A stretch of DNA of 64,000 bases from RFSX01 sp964495785 (lineage in GTDB: Bacteria > Bacteroidota > Bacteroidia > Chitinophagales > Saprospiraceae): the NCBI GenBank assembly GCA_964495785.1, contig CAZBXL010000012.1, forward strand, positions 1 to 64,000. Direction: 5' to 3'. The notes under the pieces are model-generated. The model was not told the origin of the DNA. It did not search any database and was given only the letters and a program-made list of their open reading frames with translations. The stretch's first letter is position 1, and every line of letters starts with the position of its first letter. Below, in pieces: positions 52,756 to 62,600 of this stretch. Position numbers and translations under genes: made by a program.

Positions 52756-53700
52756 TTACAGCGATTTACAAGCCTTTACAATATCATCGATACTTAGTCC
52801 ATATTTATCTAACAACTGAGCTGGCGTACCACTCTCACCGAAGCTATCATTAACGGCAACAAATGCCATAGGTGCAGGATTATTTCTTGCAAGAACACCA
52901 GCAACACTTTCTCCGAGTCCACCATTTTGTTGATGCTCTTCTGCGACGACACACTTACCTGTTTTCTTGACAGAATTGATAATAGCGTCTTTGTCTAAGG
53001 GTTTGATCGTGTGTATATTGATAAGTTCTACACTCATGCCTTCTGCTTCTAATTTCTTAGCGGCTTCTACGGCATACCATAACATATGACCTGTTGCGAT
53101 AAGAGTGATGTCTGTCCCCTCGTTCATGAGTACGGCTTTTCCTATTTCGAACTCTCCCTCTGGCATAAACACTGGCCAACCTGGTCTTCCAAATCTTAGA
53201 TAGACTGGTCCGTGATGTTTAGCGATAGCCTTAGTAGCTGCTTTTGTCTGGTTATAATCTGCAGGATTAATGACAGTCATACCCGGTAGCATTTTCATCA
53301 TACCTATATCTTCTAATATCTGATGTGTAGCACCATCTTCTCCCAATGTAAGTCCTGCATGTGATGCACATATCTTGACATTCTTGTCAGAGTAGGCGAT
53401 AGACTGCCTTATTTGATCATAGACTCTGCCCGTAGAAAAATTAGCGAACGTCGTTGTGTACGGTATCTTACCTGCAGTAGCAAGACCAGCGGCGATACCC
53501 ATCATATTGGCTTCAGCTATACCTACCTGAAAGAACCTTTCTGGATTTTCTTCTATGAATTTATTGATCTTTAATGATCCTATCAAGTCTGCACATAAGG
53601 CTACGACATTAGGATTCTCGCGACCCAGTTCTGTCATTCCATCGCCAAAACCGTCACGAGTTGCTTTCTTTTCTGTTGAAGTATATTTATCTAAGCTCAT
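52756..53700 (-). CDS. Transketolase, C-terminal (pyrimidine-binding) subunit
   Basis: 314 residues. Pyr-binding half of a split transketolase: TRDGFGDGMTELGRENPNVV, GIAEANMMGIAAGLATAGKI, CASHAGLTLGEDGATHQILE and VYLRFGRPGWP, then the C-terminal swivel domain (TDITLIATGHMLWYAVEAAK). It works with the N-terminal subunit encoded 2 bases upstream. Transfers two-carbon units in the pentose phosphate pathway. No Calvin or other sugar genes are adjacent. Confidence 0.93.
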   Translation of the reverse strand: MSLDKYTSTEKKATRDGFGDGMTELGRENPNVVALCADLIGSLKINKFIEENPERFFQVGIAEANMMGIAAGLATAGKIPYTTTFANFSTGRVYDQIRQSIAYSDKNVKICASHAGLTLGEDGATHQILEDIGMMKMLPGMTVINPADYNQTKAATKAIAKHHGPVYLRFGRPGWPVFMPEGEFEIGKAVLMNEGTDITLIATGHMLWYAVEAAKKLEAEGMSVELINIHTIKPLDKDAIINSVKKTGKCVVAEEHQQNGGLGESVAGVLARNNPAPMAFVAVNDSFGESGTPAQLLDKYGLSIDDIVKACKSL

Positions 53701-53701
53701 A

Positions 53702-54547
53702 TTAGTAATCTCCTAAAGTTTCTTCTAATTGGTTTAATGCTATTTCTGTTTGTTCTGCATTGGGGGCTTTACCATGCCACTTGTGTGTACCAGACATGAA
53801 GTCCACTCCCTGTCCCATGACTGTTTTCATTAGTACCACTACTGGCTTTCCTTCTTTAGCTGTAGCCTTTGCTTTAGACATTGTGTCTATGATGTTATTA
53901 AAATCATGACCATCCATATGTAATACTTCCCATCCGAATGTAGACCACTTACCTTCTAAGTCGCCCAGAGATAGTACTTCATCATTAGGCCCGTCTATCT
54001 GCTGGCCGTTCCAGTCTATGGCCACTATCAGGTTATCTACTTTATGATGAGCTGCAAACATCATGGCTTCCCAGTTTTGACCCTCTTGCAACTCTCCATC
54101 TCCACAGAGGACGTACACAGTCTTATCGTCACCATCCAGTTTTTTTGCTAGTGCCATTCCTATAGCTACCGAAATGCCTTGACCGAGTGAGCCTGATGCT
54201 ACTCTGATACCTGGCAGTCCTTCGTGAGTTGCAGGGTGACCTTGCAATCTTGAATTTAACTTTCTGAAAGTGGCAAGTTCGCTTTTATCAAAGTATCCGC
54301 TATGTGCAAGTGTGCTGTACCATACGGGAGAGATATGACCATTAGATAAGAAGAATACATCTTCGTTTTTAGCTTCCATATTGAAGCTGGGGTTATGGTC
54401 CATTATTTCAAAATACATAGCTGTAAAGAAATCAGCACATCCGAGTGAGCCACCAGGGTGCCCTGAATTAACAGCTGCAACTTGTCTTATGATATCTCTT
54501 CGTACTTGAGAAGCGATTCTTTTGAGTTCTGAAATTTTATCAGACAT
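53702..54547 (-). CDS. Transketolase, N-terminal (TPP-binding) subunit
   Basis: 281 residues. Thiamine diphosphate motif G-D-G then N in VLCGDGELQEGQNWEAMMFA and LIVAIDWNGQQIDG, plus SGHPGGSLGCADFFTAMYFE and ASGSLGQGISVAIGMA. First gene of the split pair, which is usual in Bacteroidota and Archaea. Upstream is hup on the same strand, separated by a terminator at 54598. Confidence 0.94.
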   Translation of the reverse strand: MSDKISELKRIASQVRRDIIRQVAAVNSGHPGGSLGCADFFTAMYFEIMDHNPSFNMEAKNEDVFFLSNGHISPVWYSTLAHSGYFDKSELATFRKLNSRLQGHPATHEGLPGIRVASGSLGQGISVAIGMALAKKLDGDDKTVYVLCGDGELQEGQNWEAMMFAAHHKVDNLIVAIDWNGQQIDGPNDEVLSLGDLEGKWSTFGWEVLHMDGHDFNNIIDTMSKAKATAKEGKPVVVLMKTVMGQGVDFMSGTHKWHGKAPNAEQTEIALNQLEETLGDY

Positions 54548-54597
54548 TGGTTATGTGAGTTGAGTTAATTTAAGGATTGAGTCGAGTATAAAAATAA

Positions 54598-54624
54598 AAA
54601 AGGCAAGCGTAAAGCCTGCCTTTT
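54598..54624 (-). terminator. Intrinsic terminator of hup
   Basis: Arms AAAAGGCAAGC / GCCTGCCTTTT (11 bases, one mismatch) with a 5-base loop. On the minus strand it is followed by more T (TTTTATTTT). Placed 28 bases after the hup stop codon. Confidence 0.75.
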
Positions 54625-54652
54625 AATAGAAGTTTTCTTTTAAAGTAAACGA

Positions 54653-54925
54653 TTAGTTTACTGCTTCAGAAAGTGCTTTACCTGGCTTAAATTTAACAAC
54701 AGTTTTAGCTGCTATTTTAATTGTAGCTCCAGTTGCAGGATTTCTTCCATCTCTTGCTGCTCTGTGAGAAGTTGAGAATGTTCCGAATCCTACGAAAGAT
54801 GCTTTGTCACCACTTTTTAAAGTCTTTTCTATAGAATCAAATACAGCTTGTACTGCATCTGTAGCCTGTCCTTGTGAAATTCCTGAAGAATCTGCAACAG
54901 TTTTGATTAAATCTCCTTTGTTCAT
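54653..54925 (-). CDS. hup: HU-family DNA-binding protein
   Basis: 90 residues. MNKGDLIKTVADSSGISQGQ, then KASFVGFGTFSTSHRAARDG and RNPATGATIKIAAKTVVKFK, the beta-arm with R-N-P tip that intercalates DNA. It is a nucleoid protein that bends and compacts DNA. Monocistronic, flanked by a good Bacteroidota promoter upstream and a terminator downstream. Confidence 0.97.
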   Translation of the reverse strand: MNKGDLIKTVADSSGISQGQATDAVQAVFDSIEKTLKSGDKASFVGFGTFSTSHRAARDGRNPATGATIKIAAKTVVKFKPGKALSEAVN

Positions 54926-54967
54926 TATTTCAATTTTTTAAACTGAGTAATTAAATTTTGTATGCTG

Positions 54968-54998
54968 CAAATGTAGATTATACCTACATATAATCAAA
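54968..54998 (-). promoter_or_regulatory. Promoter of hup (Bacteroidota type)
   Basis: Minus strand: TTTG (54995-54998), exact 19-base spacer, TACATTTG (54968-54975). Both boxes match the sigma-ABfr-type consensus TTTG-N17-23-TAnnTTTG. The leader to the hup ATG is about 35 bases. Confidence 0.72.
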
Positions 54999-55119
54999 AC
55001 TTCTAATGTTTATTATTGGGCAAAAACCTCTATTTTATTGATGTTTTGGGCAATTTTTCAACTATTTTTTAGTTTATAGCATTATAGTTGTAGTTTGCTT
55101 ACTGAATTTAACATTTAGA

Positions 55120-55323
55120 ATGAGAAGATCAAAGTCAATAATAGTAATGTTTTTCTGCTGTATATCATTAGCTCTAATGACTACCACGTCTTGCAAGACA
55201 GGGGAGGGATGTACTAATCAACAGCAGTATTCTGCCGACACAGATAAGGATGGCAATCTATCTACTAAGAGAGGTAAGTCTTCATTATTTTCTAAAAAAC
55301 AAAAGAAGAAAAAGAGATCTTAG
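55120..55323 (+). CDS. Small lipoprotein with Lys/Arg-rich tail
   Basis: 67 residues. Signal MRRSKSIIVMFFCCISLALM, lipobox TTSC (modified Cys about 25), a short Gln/Asp-rich stretch (GEGCTNQQQYSADTDKDGN), and a strongly basic end (SSLFSKKQKKKKRS). No known family. Divergent from hup. Small envelope lipoproteins like this are common in Bacteroidota; role unknown. Confidence 0.6.
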   Translation: MRRSKSIIVMFFCCISLALMTTTSCKTGEGCTNQQQYSADTDKDGNLSTKRGKSSLFSKKQKKKKRS

Positions 55324-55433
55324 AGAGATAGTACTATAATACTCATTAACTAAGCTCTTCTTTCTACAAGACGATTCTACCCTTAGTTTTTTAAAATCTC
55401 TAAGTAAATTATTATTACAAATCTGTGTGATAA

Positions 55434-56570
55434 TTATCGGTGTAATTGACTTTTCATATCCAAGTTCTGTACTCTATTAGAGACACTATCTGCTATACTA
55501 TTGAATAACAGTATGACAAGGAAAATCATCAGACCTGGAAAAACAGCCAGCCACCAAGAAGAAAAATTTTGGCGAGCATCTCTGAGTATACTTCCCCAGC
55601 TAACTTGATCTATCGGTATTCCGATACCCAAAAATGATAAAGACGATTCTAACAGAATTGCGGAAGCAAAACCAAAAGCACTTATTATTATAACAGTAGA
55701 TATCGTCAGGGGAAGAATATAATCTTTGAATATTTTAAAATGCGAAAGCCCACTGACTTTTGCGGAAGTCACGAAGTCTTCATTTTTTATTTTTAGAATA
55801 TCAGCACGCAAGTGGCGAGTTACCACAGGCCATCGAGTTAGTGAAATAACGATAACAACATTCCATATACTCGGTGTAGAAAATAATGCTAATAAAACCA
55901 GTAATAGAAATACACCTGGTATCGATCGCATGACTTCTATGATTTTTATAATAATTATATCAAGCGGAATAGCAATACCCTTATTAATGTAATAGTCGAC
56001 TTTCGTAAAATAAAAAGCCATAAAAGCGATAGGGGCAAATAATAAAAACCACCTCCAAACAGACGACCCATAGTATATGTAAAAACCAAAAATAAATATC
56101 ATCAGAGCTAATATCAAAAATGGGATGAGGCCTATACGGATAGAATGGTCACCAAGGTAACCACTTAAAAATCCAAAAAATATTCCGATAATTAATGATA
56201 GCAAAGTTGTCATCAGTCCGATCTTAAGAGCTATGGCACTTCCGTACAATATACCTGCTAATACATCTCTGCCAATCTTGTCTGTACCTAACCAATGTCT
56301 ATAATAAATAGAACTGACATTTTGAGAATCGAAAGGACCGACATTTCTATTTTTAATGTCTAGCGTATTATCACTGTAAGGAATGGGTGGTTTGATACCT
56401 TTGTTAGAAGAGCTAACGGGTAAGAATACACGTATACCATCTGTATCACTTCCTATAATATATTTATCATTAGCTATAAATGAATGAAAAACAGAAATAA
56501 ACAAAAACAAGAGGAGTGCTCTTGTATGCCAGTTTTTCAAACCCCATTTTTCTGATAAACCTCTAAGCAT
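55434..56570 (-). CDS. Peptide/nickel-type ABC permease (DppC-like)
   Basis: 378 residues from ATG 56570, whose start overlaps the end of the upstream permease by 8 bases (ATGCTTAG). A first helix is followed by a periplasmic loop of about 80 residues, longer than in typical DppC, then five helices. The binding-protein-dependent permease motif is SAKVSGLSHFKIFKDYILPL, and FLGIGIPIDQVSWGSILRDA follows. With DppB- and DppA-like genes it forms an importer of peptides or similar ligands. No ATPase gene follows. Confidence 0.9.
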   Translation of the reverse strand: MLRGLSEKWGLKNWHTRALLLFLFISVFHSFIANDKYIIGSDTDGIRVFLPVSSSNKGIKPPIPYSDNTLDIKNRNVGPFDSQNVSSIYYRHWLGTDKIGRDVLAGILYGSAIALKIGLMTTLLSLIIGIFFGFLSGYLGDHSIRIGLIPFLILALMIFIFGFYIYYGSSVWRWFLLFAPIAFMAFYFTKVDYYINKGIAIPLDIIIIKIIEVMRSIPGVFLLLVLLALFSTPSIWNVVIVISLTRWPVVTRHLRADILKIKNEDFVTSAKVSGLSHFKIFKDYILPLTISTVIIISAFGFASAILLESSLSFLGIGIPIDQVSWGSILRDARQNFSSWWLAVFPGLMIFLVILLFNSIADSVSNRVQNLDMKSQLHR

Positions 56571-57777
56571 CGTATCGAAGTTTAGGTTGGACAATGGCAT
56601 ATAAGATATCTCCGATGAGATATATAAGTGATGTCACACTCGCAATAATAATTACAATACAGAATACGACATTCCAATCTGCCTGTCCTATGGAACTATA
56701 AAGTAATCGGCCGATGCCCGGTACATTAAAGATAACTTCGAGTAACAAAGAACCCGCAAATGCACTTACAAATGCAGCGACAAATACTGTTATCATCGGG
56801 ATGAGGGCATTTCTAAATGCGTGTCTATTGATCACTTGCTTCCTACTTAGACCCTTGGAATAAGCGGTGCTGACATAGGGTTTTTGTAATTCCTCGGTTA
56901 AGCTTCTCCTCATGATTCTTGTGGTATAAGCTAAGGAATGTATACTGAGTATAAGAATAGGAAGTATAAGTTTATGTGCATTGTGTACGATATGATATAA
57001 GGTCGATTCTCCAGGATATATATTCATACCTACTGATGGAAAAATATTTGTAACAGAGCCGTAATCATCAGTTGTAAAGAATAAGACAGCCATTGTTGCC
57101 ATCCAGAATACAGGTATAGAATAAACTGTATACAGTATATAACTTATCCACCGTGTACGCTTATTGTTGTGATAAACGACGAGATATTTTCCTATTAAAA
57201 TACATAATATAATACTCAGTATAAAATCTACCATTGTGATACTCAAGGTCCACAGAAGTCCATTTTTAACTTTACTTAATGCGGATTTTCCATCTACGAT
57301 GGATTGACCATTAAAGAACGAACTTAGCCAAAGATGATATTGATTTTGGTTGCCATGCCACACAAATTTTGGGACTATTAAGTTTGATTTTTTTAAAGAT
57401 TTATTCTTTAGTAGTTGTTCTATGAGAGATATATTGTTGTCCTTAGTCTTAGCTAAAGTGGTCTCAATATCTGTATAACGATAACCAAGCTTCAGAGCTT
57501 TTTTTAATTGAGACTTTGTATCTGGGTCGGATATACTATTTATATTATCTGGGTAGTGTGCAGGTAAGATTGAGAAATAGAAATTAGGTTTCTCTAAGCC
57601 CAATTCAAGATAAACTTGATTGTATATCTCCTCTTCACTTCCTTCAGCTCCTCTGTTGTCAAGTAATATCGATACTGGATCTTGTGGTACAAATCGACTT
57701 AATGTAAACGCAATAAGGCTTGTAATCCAAATGGTAGGGATTATAATCAGAAGCCTTTTTATTACATATCGTTTCAA
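56563..57777 (-). CDS. Peptide/nickel-type ABC permease (DppB-like)
   Basis: 404 residues, TTG start (MKRYVIKRLLIIIPTIWITS). The usual DppB is about 310-340 residues; the excess lies between the first and second helices (about 35-165), a large periplasmic loop. The coupling motif is STAYSKGLSRKQVINRHAFR and the following ALIPMITVFVAAFVSAFAGS ends in a helix. The extended loop may bind the ligand or partner. Middle gene of an A-B-C operon. Confidence 0.9.
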   Translation of the reverse strand: MKRYVIKRLLIIIPTIWITSLIAFTLSRFVPQDPVSILLDNRGAEGSEEEIYNQVYLELGLEKPNFYFSILPAHYPDNINSISDPDTKSQLKKALKLGYRYTDIETTLAKTKDNNISLIEQLLKNKSLKKSNLIVPKFVWHGNQNQYHLWLSSFFNGQSIVDGKSALSKVKNGLLWTLSITMVDFILSIILCILIGKYLVVYHNNKRTRWISYILYTVYSIPVFWMATMAVLFFTTDDYGSVTNIFPSVGMNIYPGESTLYHIVHNAHKLILPILILSIHSLAYTTRIMRRSLTEELQKPYVSTAYSKGLSRKQVINRHAFRNALIPMITVFVAAFVSAFAGSLLLEVIFNVPGIGRLLYSSIGQADWNVVFCIVIIIASVTSLIYLIGDILYAIVQPKLRYDA

Positions 57778-57816
57778 TTTAGATCAATTCTTTTAAACTG
57801 GTTCTCTGAAGTCTTA

Positions 57817-59520
57817 TCATTTAAGCGTAAAAGTATTTGCCAAATAACCTGGACGCTTGCTTGTGGTTGTAGCCGACAATTTTTTGTTTATGACAAACTT
57901 CATCAGTGGACTGTATAGGAATATCATGGGTTGGTCTTCATATATGACTTCCTGTAATTTCAGATAGCTATCTCTTCTATCTTCTATATCTCTGGTCAGT
58001 CTTATTTTTTCTATCAGTGCATCACTACGGGAGTTACTGTAAGCTGTCCTATTAGTCTTGCCAGGTACTGCATTGTCAGTATGCCATGATGAGTATGGAT
58101 CGTCAGGACTGAGATCGAAGCCTTGCGCCTGAGCGGCCATATCATAATTGAGTGTCTTAATGTTTTCTTTCTGTGTAAGACGATTAGATTTTGTAATGAT
58201 GTTAATATCTACACCGGCTTTGGCAGCACTTTCTTGATAGATGAGAGCAATGTTCTTACTCAGCTCGCTACCGGTAATGTAAAAGTCTATGGACAGTTTT
58301 GTTTTTTGACCATTGATAATTTTGTCTCTTATGTTATCCCCGTCTGTATCTTTCCATCCAGCATCATTTAGTATATTTTGAGCCTTATCTACATTAAGTT
58401 CTATGAGAGGCAATGATTCATTATAATAAGATTTAGTAGGATGAAATGGACCTGAATTTCTTACCCCAAGTCCTTTATCTAATGTTTGTATAATGTCGTC
58501 TACATCCATTAAGTGAGCCATGGCTCGCCTCACATTTTTGTCAGTTAGTTTTGGTGACGTGTTATTCATCATAATGAAGTAAAAGAACATTAACTGAGGA
58601 GTATGAAAAGTAAACTTATCAGAGTCGTTATCACGTAGGTCAATAAAAACATCAGAAGACTTCAATTGAATTAAATCAAGTTGTCCATCTTTAGCCATGA
58701 CACTTGCTGTTATCTCATCAGGGACAACCTTAAAGATGAGAGAATTTGGACGTGCTTGAAGGAATGGATTATTAGGGTAATTAGTACCCCAGTAGTTTTC
58801 ATTTTTTGTAAGAACGATATATTGATCTGTGGCTTCATCAGTAATCGAGTATGGACCTGCTTGAACGATACCTTTTCTTGCGTTCATAGAAGCAGATATC
58901 TTATCCATTAATTTTATCTGGAGAGAGTCTGAATTATTTTCTGTAATGTCTATTTGAGATTTTTCATCACAGATGTGACTTGGTAGAATGTAACTTGTCA
59001 CTGCGGCCTCAAGGCTGAGCATATAATCAGGATTACAATAGATAGAACATTTTTTATTATTCTTCGAATCGATTTTTACATCATAGATATTGTTGATATA
59101 TGGCTTCCACCTTGTTGCTTTGGATAAGGGATGCTTAACCATATTGATCGTAAAGAAATAATCCTCTGCCGTTATTGCTTGTCCATCGCTCCATGCTGCA
59201 TCTTCTTTAAATTCTATGTCATATACTATTGCTTTTCTTCCATCATTCAATTGACCTTCATATCCACTTGGTATGTCTTTGATGAGAATGGGATATAACT
59301 CATGAGTTTCTGGATGAAAATCAGCAAGTGGTAAGAAGATGTATTGATATACTGTTCTACCTATAGATGTAGGAGCAAAAAATGGATTAATGGCTCCAGG
59401 TTCTTTTTCTAATCTGATACTGACATCAAATTGTGACTCGGTTGGTGTAGAACTTTTATCCTGATTACAAGAAAAAATAAATATAGTAGCGATAAGAAGG
59501 TAGACAATACGGGTATTCAT
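57817..59520 (-). CDS. Peptide-type ABC substrate-binding lipoprotein (DppA/OppA family)
   Basis: 567 residues from ATG 59520 (MNTRIVYLLIATIFIFSCNQ; lipobox FIFSC). SBP_bac_5 fold: SIRLEKEPGAINPFFAPTSI, WSDGQAITAEDYFFTINMVK, DKNVRRAMAHLMDVDDIIQT, and NDAGWKDTDGDNIRDKIING. It captures oligopeptides or a similar ligand and hands it to the two permeases downstream. Lipid-anchored. Ligand not determinable. Confidence 0.92.
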   Translation of the reverse strand: MNTRIVYLLIATIFIFSCNQDKSSTPTESQFDVSIRLEKEPGAINPFFAPTSIGRTVYQYIFLPLADFHPETHELYPILIKDIPSGYEGQLNDGRKAIVYDIEFKEDAAWSDGQAITAEDYFFTINMVKHPLSKATRWKPYINNIYDVKIDSKNNKKCSIYCNPDYMLSLEAAVTSYILPSHICDEKSQIDITENNSDSLQIKLMDKISASMNARKGIVQAGPYSITDEATDQYIVLTKNENYWGTNYPNNPFLQARPNSLIFKVVPDEITASVMAKDGQLDLIQLKSSDVFIDLRDNDSDKFTFHTPQLMFFYFIMMNNTSPKLTDKNVRRAMAHLMDVDDIIQTLDKGLGVRNSGPFHPTKSYYNESLPLIELNVDKAQNILNDAGWKDTDGDNIRDKIINGQKTKLSIDFYITGSELSKNIALIYQESAAKAGVDINIITKSNRLTQKENIKTLNYDMAAQAQGFDLSPDDPYSSWHTDNAVPGKTNRTAYSNSRSDALIEKIRLTRDIEDRRDSYLKLQEVIYEDQPMIFLYSPLMKFVINKKLSATTTSKRPGYLANTFTLK

Positions 59521-59627
59521 AGGATAGGGTTTATATAAACAATATACTGAAACTAATACCCAACTCAATGGGACGGATCAGAATAGTAATTATGAAATTA
59601 GAGATTTTTATCTAATAAACGAAGCTA

Positions 59628-62600
59628 TTAGAAATCGAAGCCTAAACTTAGGTATAGTCGGGGATCTAAAACTTCTCTGGTTTCTACACCCCATGCATAA
59701 TCTAATTTGACAAAGTAGCCTAATAATGTACTACGGAACCCAAAGCCATATCCAAGAACAAGCGGATCTCTGAAGTATCTAGCATTGATTTGAATAACAG
59801 GATTTTCTGTTGGACTTTGGACCTGAATATTATTCAATAAATTTTCTTCATCATTAGGGTTAGGACCGTACCAAGCAAGACCAGCATCAAAAAATCCGGC
59901 AACTTGAAAGTTCTTTAAAAATGCCATCCCCGTCTTACGCAGCCCTAAAAATCTAAAAATGGGAACTCTCAATTCAGTATTCGTAAGGAGATAAGAATTG
60001 CCATTACGGGCGTTATTCTGGAAGCCTCTAAGATTTGGTGCTAAGACTTTGTAAGAAAAAGATTCTGATTCTGGTACGGGTATACTTTGATCAAAACTAT
60101 TGAGAATCCAATTTTCGACACCGCCGAGATAGTAGACAATTCTATTACTACCTACGGACACGGCACCTGCTCCTCTCAATGCTAATACGGCATCTTTAAA
60201 AATAGGGATATAATGTCTGGCATCAAATCCAAGTACGCCGGTATAGCCATTAGATAAGTCGACATTAAGCCCATTATTAAAGTCTAAGTCGAATGAATTA
60301 ATAATTTCGGAGTAAAATTTAACTCTTGACCCGTTTTTAATATTGACACTTATGTCGTAGCTATTATCAAATACATATTCTGCTTTAAGACTCAGGCGCT
60401 TTTCATTGACAAATGGTTCGTTAAATGAGACAGCATCTGTAATTAATCTGAAATATTTATCAAAGCGCAATGAGCCAGTTAGCCTTAATGAATTGTAGAT
60501 ATCAAATGGATACTTAGCCCTATACAAACCTAGGAATGTATGTCTCTTATCACGAGCCAATGGAAATGTGTTAGGGTCTATTACATTTGTCTCTGCCTTC
60601 CTGTAGAAGGCAAATCGCTGATCAATAAAATTTTTGTTGTTATCGAATACTGCAAAATATTCATAGCCTCTAAAAGTAGTGGGTATACGGAGTCCTATCT
60701 GAATCTCGTAATCTTCAAACAGGTCTTTGACGATTCCTTTAAATAATATTCCTGTCGTCGGGTTACCTAACTCTCTGTCATTACCCGTATAGCTTTCTAA
60801 CCCTTCAAATAATACACTATTATCTAATCTCGTTGTAAAATCTGCAAGCCTGAATTGTGTCCGCGATACCGTAGCACGCATAGGACTGTACTTAATAACA
60901 CGCTTGCCATCTTGTATACTTCCAGAAAAATAGTTGTTAAAATACTTATCAAATACAGAAGAGACTTCTTCTTCCTTGAGGTAATCTTCAAGCGGAATTA
61001 AATTTTCAGGATCTTCATATTCAGACTGGAACATGTTGCCTTGCGTGATCTCAATTTGCTTTTCATCTTTAGGTTGGTAAGGGATGAGGACCTCTTCATT
61101 ATTAGATTTGAATCTATTTTTCCATATGGTCTTTTTGACATCTACAGCTTCTATGTCCATAATGGAAGAAAAAACCTTGTAGTTGCCGTCATCATAGTAT
61201 GAGTAGAACCACTCATCTCCGACCTTGGATGCTCCGTATAGGATAATGTTTCTTTCAAGATTAGTGAGTCCTGTAACAGAACCTGATTCAAGATCACGTA
61301 CATATGCATTGAGTATGCCAGACTGATCACTGAGGTACAGAAGCTTTTTGTCAGCAATCATCTGAGGCTGTTGTTCAGAGTAGTTGGGTGTCGATGTAAG
61401 CTTAGAGATAGTTCTTTCATCTTTTTTTCCTAAGCCCTGAAGGAGATATACATCAAATTGTTCTATGGGTAAGATTGTATCTAACCTCTGTCGTTCTGTG
61501 CTTAGAGTAGTTCTGTTAGATCTAAAAAGAATCGATTGCTGTCCTTCATAATTGACAACAGTCGCATCTAAATCGTCAAAGAAATCTTCTGTCAGCCTGG
61601 TACTGCCACGTGTATCTGATCTGTATACATATAGATCTGAGTATCCGTCCTTAGATGCAGAAAAAACATAGTCATCATCATTAAGATAGTCCATGCTGTA
61701 GACCCGCTGAAAGTCTTCTGTCAGTGTCTGCTCCTCATACTCATCCGAACTTAATCGTAGCCTACGTAGATATGTGATGTCGCGATGCTCATACATAATG
61801 CTCAGTTCGTTCTTACGAGGATGCCAAGCGATATGAGGATAGTTATAGTCAGCTTCTTGAAAGGTGTTTTTATAGCCTTTTTTAAAAATACGTTTTTCAA
61901 TGCCCGTCGCTATTTCTCTTAAGAATATTTTCACTTTGCCTCCATTATGTGTTGCATAGGCAAGATGTGTCCCGGCAGGATTTAGTTTCATAACCGAGAC
62001 AGGGACGCCTTTTTTATTCTTTAACTTTTCTTGAAGCAGGTCTTCCGTGAGTGCAAACTTTCCCTCTTCGAGACTATATTGATTTTTATAATATTCGTAC
62101 CAAGACTTTTGTATTTTCTCAAAATCATCACCTGTAATGAACAGAAAACTATTCTCTAAGTTTCTATGAATTCTTGTCAGATATATAATATTAGCGATCG
62201 TTGTAGAGCCATATGTTTCTGAGATATAATTCCACATACTATGACCAGCGACTCTCGGATGTTCTTCAGCTATCTTAGAGAATTTTTTAAATTTTTTATT
62301 GTGAGCAAGAAGGTCTCTTAGTTCGTCATCGATTTCATAATCCCAGTTGCTTCCAGCATAGTTAACAAGACCATCATTAAACCAATCAGGGAGATTAAGT
62401 AGTAGAGCATTTTGTACTATCTCTTGGATACTTGTCCCGAATAGGATAGAATTCAGATAGACATTAGCTATTCCTTTCCTTATTTGTTTTCTTAGATTAA
62501 GGTGGTTGCCATCAAAGTAGACAAACATCTTGTTACCTTGAATTTTAGTAATACCTGCTGTATTTGTAAATGCATCCTCTAAACCAATATTACTTTGCTT

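Noticed and set aside
60540..61357. Small frames on both strands within the 1090-residue gene
   Set aside because: They overlap the propeller and barrel coding region and have no domain or signal peptide.
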